The notes under the pieces: model-generated
Database searches by the model: none
Told to the model about the DNA's origin: nothing
The model's input: the letters and a program-made list of their open reading frames with translations, nothing else
From: WHSW01 sp963851045
Lineage (GTDB): Bacteria; Actinomycetota; Thermoleophilia; Solirubrobacterales; 70-9
Length of the DNA: 64,000 nucleotides
Assembly: GCA_963851045.1 (NCBI GenBank)
Contig: CAWKNC010000001.1
Span: 496,001-560,000, forward strand
Reading direction: 5' to 3'
Shown here: positions 63,068 to 64,000 of the stretch, in pieces
Position numbering within the stretch: position 1 is the stretch's first letter
Layout: each line of letters opens with the position of its first letter
Position numbers and translations under genes: made by a program

Positions 63068-64000
63068 CGGTTGGATCCTGCTCCCTTCCTCATAGCTTCA
63101 TTGTCGGCCTTGACGAGCACCATCTGCAGGTCGCGGATGCGCCGCTCGCGAAAGCCCGCCTCCGAGAACGCTAGATAGAAGTTCCACAAACGGTCGAAGC
63201 GGTCGTCGTAGCCGAGCCCGCGCAGACGGGGCGCCGCGGCGTTGAAGCGCTCACGCCAGAGCTCGAGCGTGCGCGCGTAGCTGGCCGTGATGTCGTCGCG
63301 CGACCGGACCGGCAGCGAGTTGTCGGCGCCGAGGCGCTCGATGAGCAACTCGGAGGGGAGACAGCCGCCGGGAAATACATGCGTGTTCGCGAAGCTGCGC
63401 GAGGCCTTCTCGACCTCGTAAGCGTCGTCGTCGATCACGATCGCCTGGAGGAAGACGATGCCCTCGGGCCTGGTGAGCGCGGCGCACTTCTCGAAGAAGG
63501 TGGGGAAGTACTGCCACCCGACTGCCTCGATCATCTCGATCGAGACGAGCTTGTCGTAGACGCCGGTGAGATCGCGGTAGTCGGTGAGGAGCACCTCGAT
63601 GCGATCGTCGAGCCCGGCGGCGCGCACGCGCTCCGTTGCGAGAGCGTGCTGCTCGCGTGAGATCGTGGTTGTCGTGACCCGGCAACCGCGAGTCATTGCG
63701 GCGTGGATCGCGAGCCCACCCCAGCCCGTGCCGATCTCGAGCAGGTGGTCGTCGGGGGTGAGCTCGAGCCGCTCGCATATCCGTTCGAGCTTGGCGAGCT
63801 GGGCGTCCTCGAGGGTCGTGGTCGGGTCGTCGAAGATCGCGGATGAGTACTGCATGCGCTCGTCAAGGAAGGCCGCGAACAGAGAGTTGCCGAGGTCGTA
63901 ATGCGCGGAGATGTTGCGCGCGGCGCCGGCGCGAGTGTTTCGCGGGACCATCCGCCCGAGCCGCTGCATCACCAGCAGCGGCAGCCGGAACGCCCGCCGC
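63025..64000 (-). CDS. Cyclopropane-fatty-acyl-phospholipid synthase family protein (5' end beyond window)
   Basis: At least 324 residues are visible; the frame stays open to the window edge, so the N-terminus is missing. The CFA/mycolic-acid-cyclopropane motif order is present: ISAHYDLGNSLFAAFLD, MQYSSAIFDDPTTTLEDAQ, SAM motif LLEIGTGWGGLAIHAAM, VSIEMIEAVGWQYFPTFFEK, VFPGGCLPSE and YLAFSEAGFRERRIRDLQMV. It would add a methylene bridge (or methyl) to unsaturated membrane lipid chains using SAM. The following hydrolase gene overlaps its end. Confidence 0.93.
   Translation of the reverse strand, partial: RRAFRLPLLVMQRLGRMVPRNTRAGAARNISAHYDLGNSLFAAFLDERMQYSSAIFDDPTTTLEDAQLAKLERICERLELTPDDHLLEIGTGWGGLAIHAAMTRGCRVTTTTISREQHALATERVRAAGLDDRIEVLLTDYRDLTGVYDKLVSIEMIEAVGWQYFPTFFEKCAALTRPEGIVFLQAIVIDDDAYEVEKASRSFANTHVFPGGCLPSELLIERLGADNSLPVRSRDDITASYARTLELWRERFNAAAPRLRGLGYDDRFDRLWNFYLAFSEAGFRERRIRDLQMVLVKADNEAMRKGAGSNRWRSRTRERAPAHL

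Overview
The window is GC-rich (coding bias toward G/C third positions, frequent GTG starts, many 1-4 bp start/stop overlaps) and looks like a chromosome segment of an actinobacterium. The mix of genes points to the class Thermoleophilia (Solirubrobacterales-like): exported PD40 and FG-GAP propeller proteins with a shared C-terminal module, an HspR-controlled dnaK operon, actinobacterial inositol-phosphate synthase next to a CDP-alcohol phosphotransferase, a mycothiol-type class III alcohol dehydrogenase and a CsoR regulator. The class-level placement is inference; no rRNA gene is present. No CRISPR array, integrase, transposase or prophage was seen, and no stretch above 300 bases lacks a gene.

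Region by region. 1-18.4 kb holds de novo purine synthesis on the minus strand: GYD protein-purD-purE-purB, then purC-purS-purQ, then a separated purL cut by the window edge. A surface-glycan-like island is woven into it: one sulfotransferase between purC and purS, and six genes (four sulfotransferases, two paralogous glycosyltransferases) starting directly on the purQ stop codon. A csoR-like repressor and a cytochrome P450 lie divergently from purC. 18.5-22.8 kb has a methyltransferase, a membrane protein, an FG-GAP propeller protein, an SRPBCC protein and a third copy of the same glycosyltransferase family.

22.8-36.3 kb is stress response and housekeeping: clpB, a PAS-GGDEF diguanylate cyclase, an M29 aminopeptidase, dnaK-grpE-dnaJ-hspR with a well-formed promoter, a membrane-anchored cytochrome c with a strong terminator, endonuclease III, and a PAP2 / CDP-alcohol phosphotransferase / inositol-phosphate synthase group that could make phosphatidylinositol. 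clpB and dnaK share a 24-bp palindromic box that is probably the HspR operator in this lineage.

36.4-50.5 kb has a large LAL-type LuxR regulator, a 1278-residue secreted protein with about 18 repeats of roughly 55 residues (translationally coupled to an 85-residue gene), a glycosyltransferase-PHP fusion, a divergent Fe-S uracil-DNA-glycosylase-like protein, an LLM oxidoreductase, an RlmD-type rRNA methyltransferase, a histone-H1-like basic protein and a frameshifted EEP-family gene. 50.5-64 kb has argF, tRNA-Glu, lgt, an atypical SDR, a frameshifted membrane-protein gene, two ferritin-like proteins plus a cupredoxin directly followed by tatA-tatC, an SGNH hydrolase, an exported S15-like hydrolase, an MBL protein with a class III alcohol dehydrogenase, tRNA-Val, a DUF4235 protein, an alpha/beta hydrolase and a cyclopropane synthase cut by the window edge.
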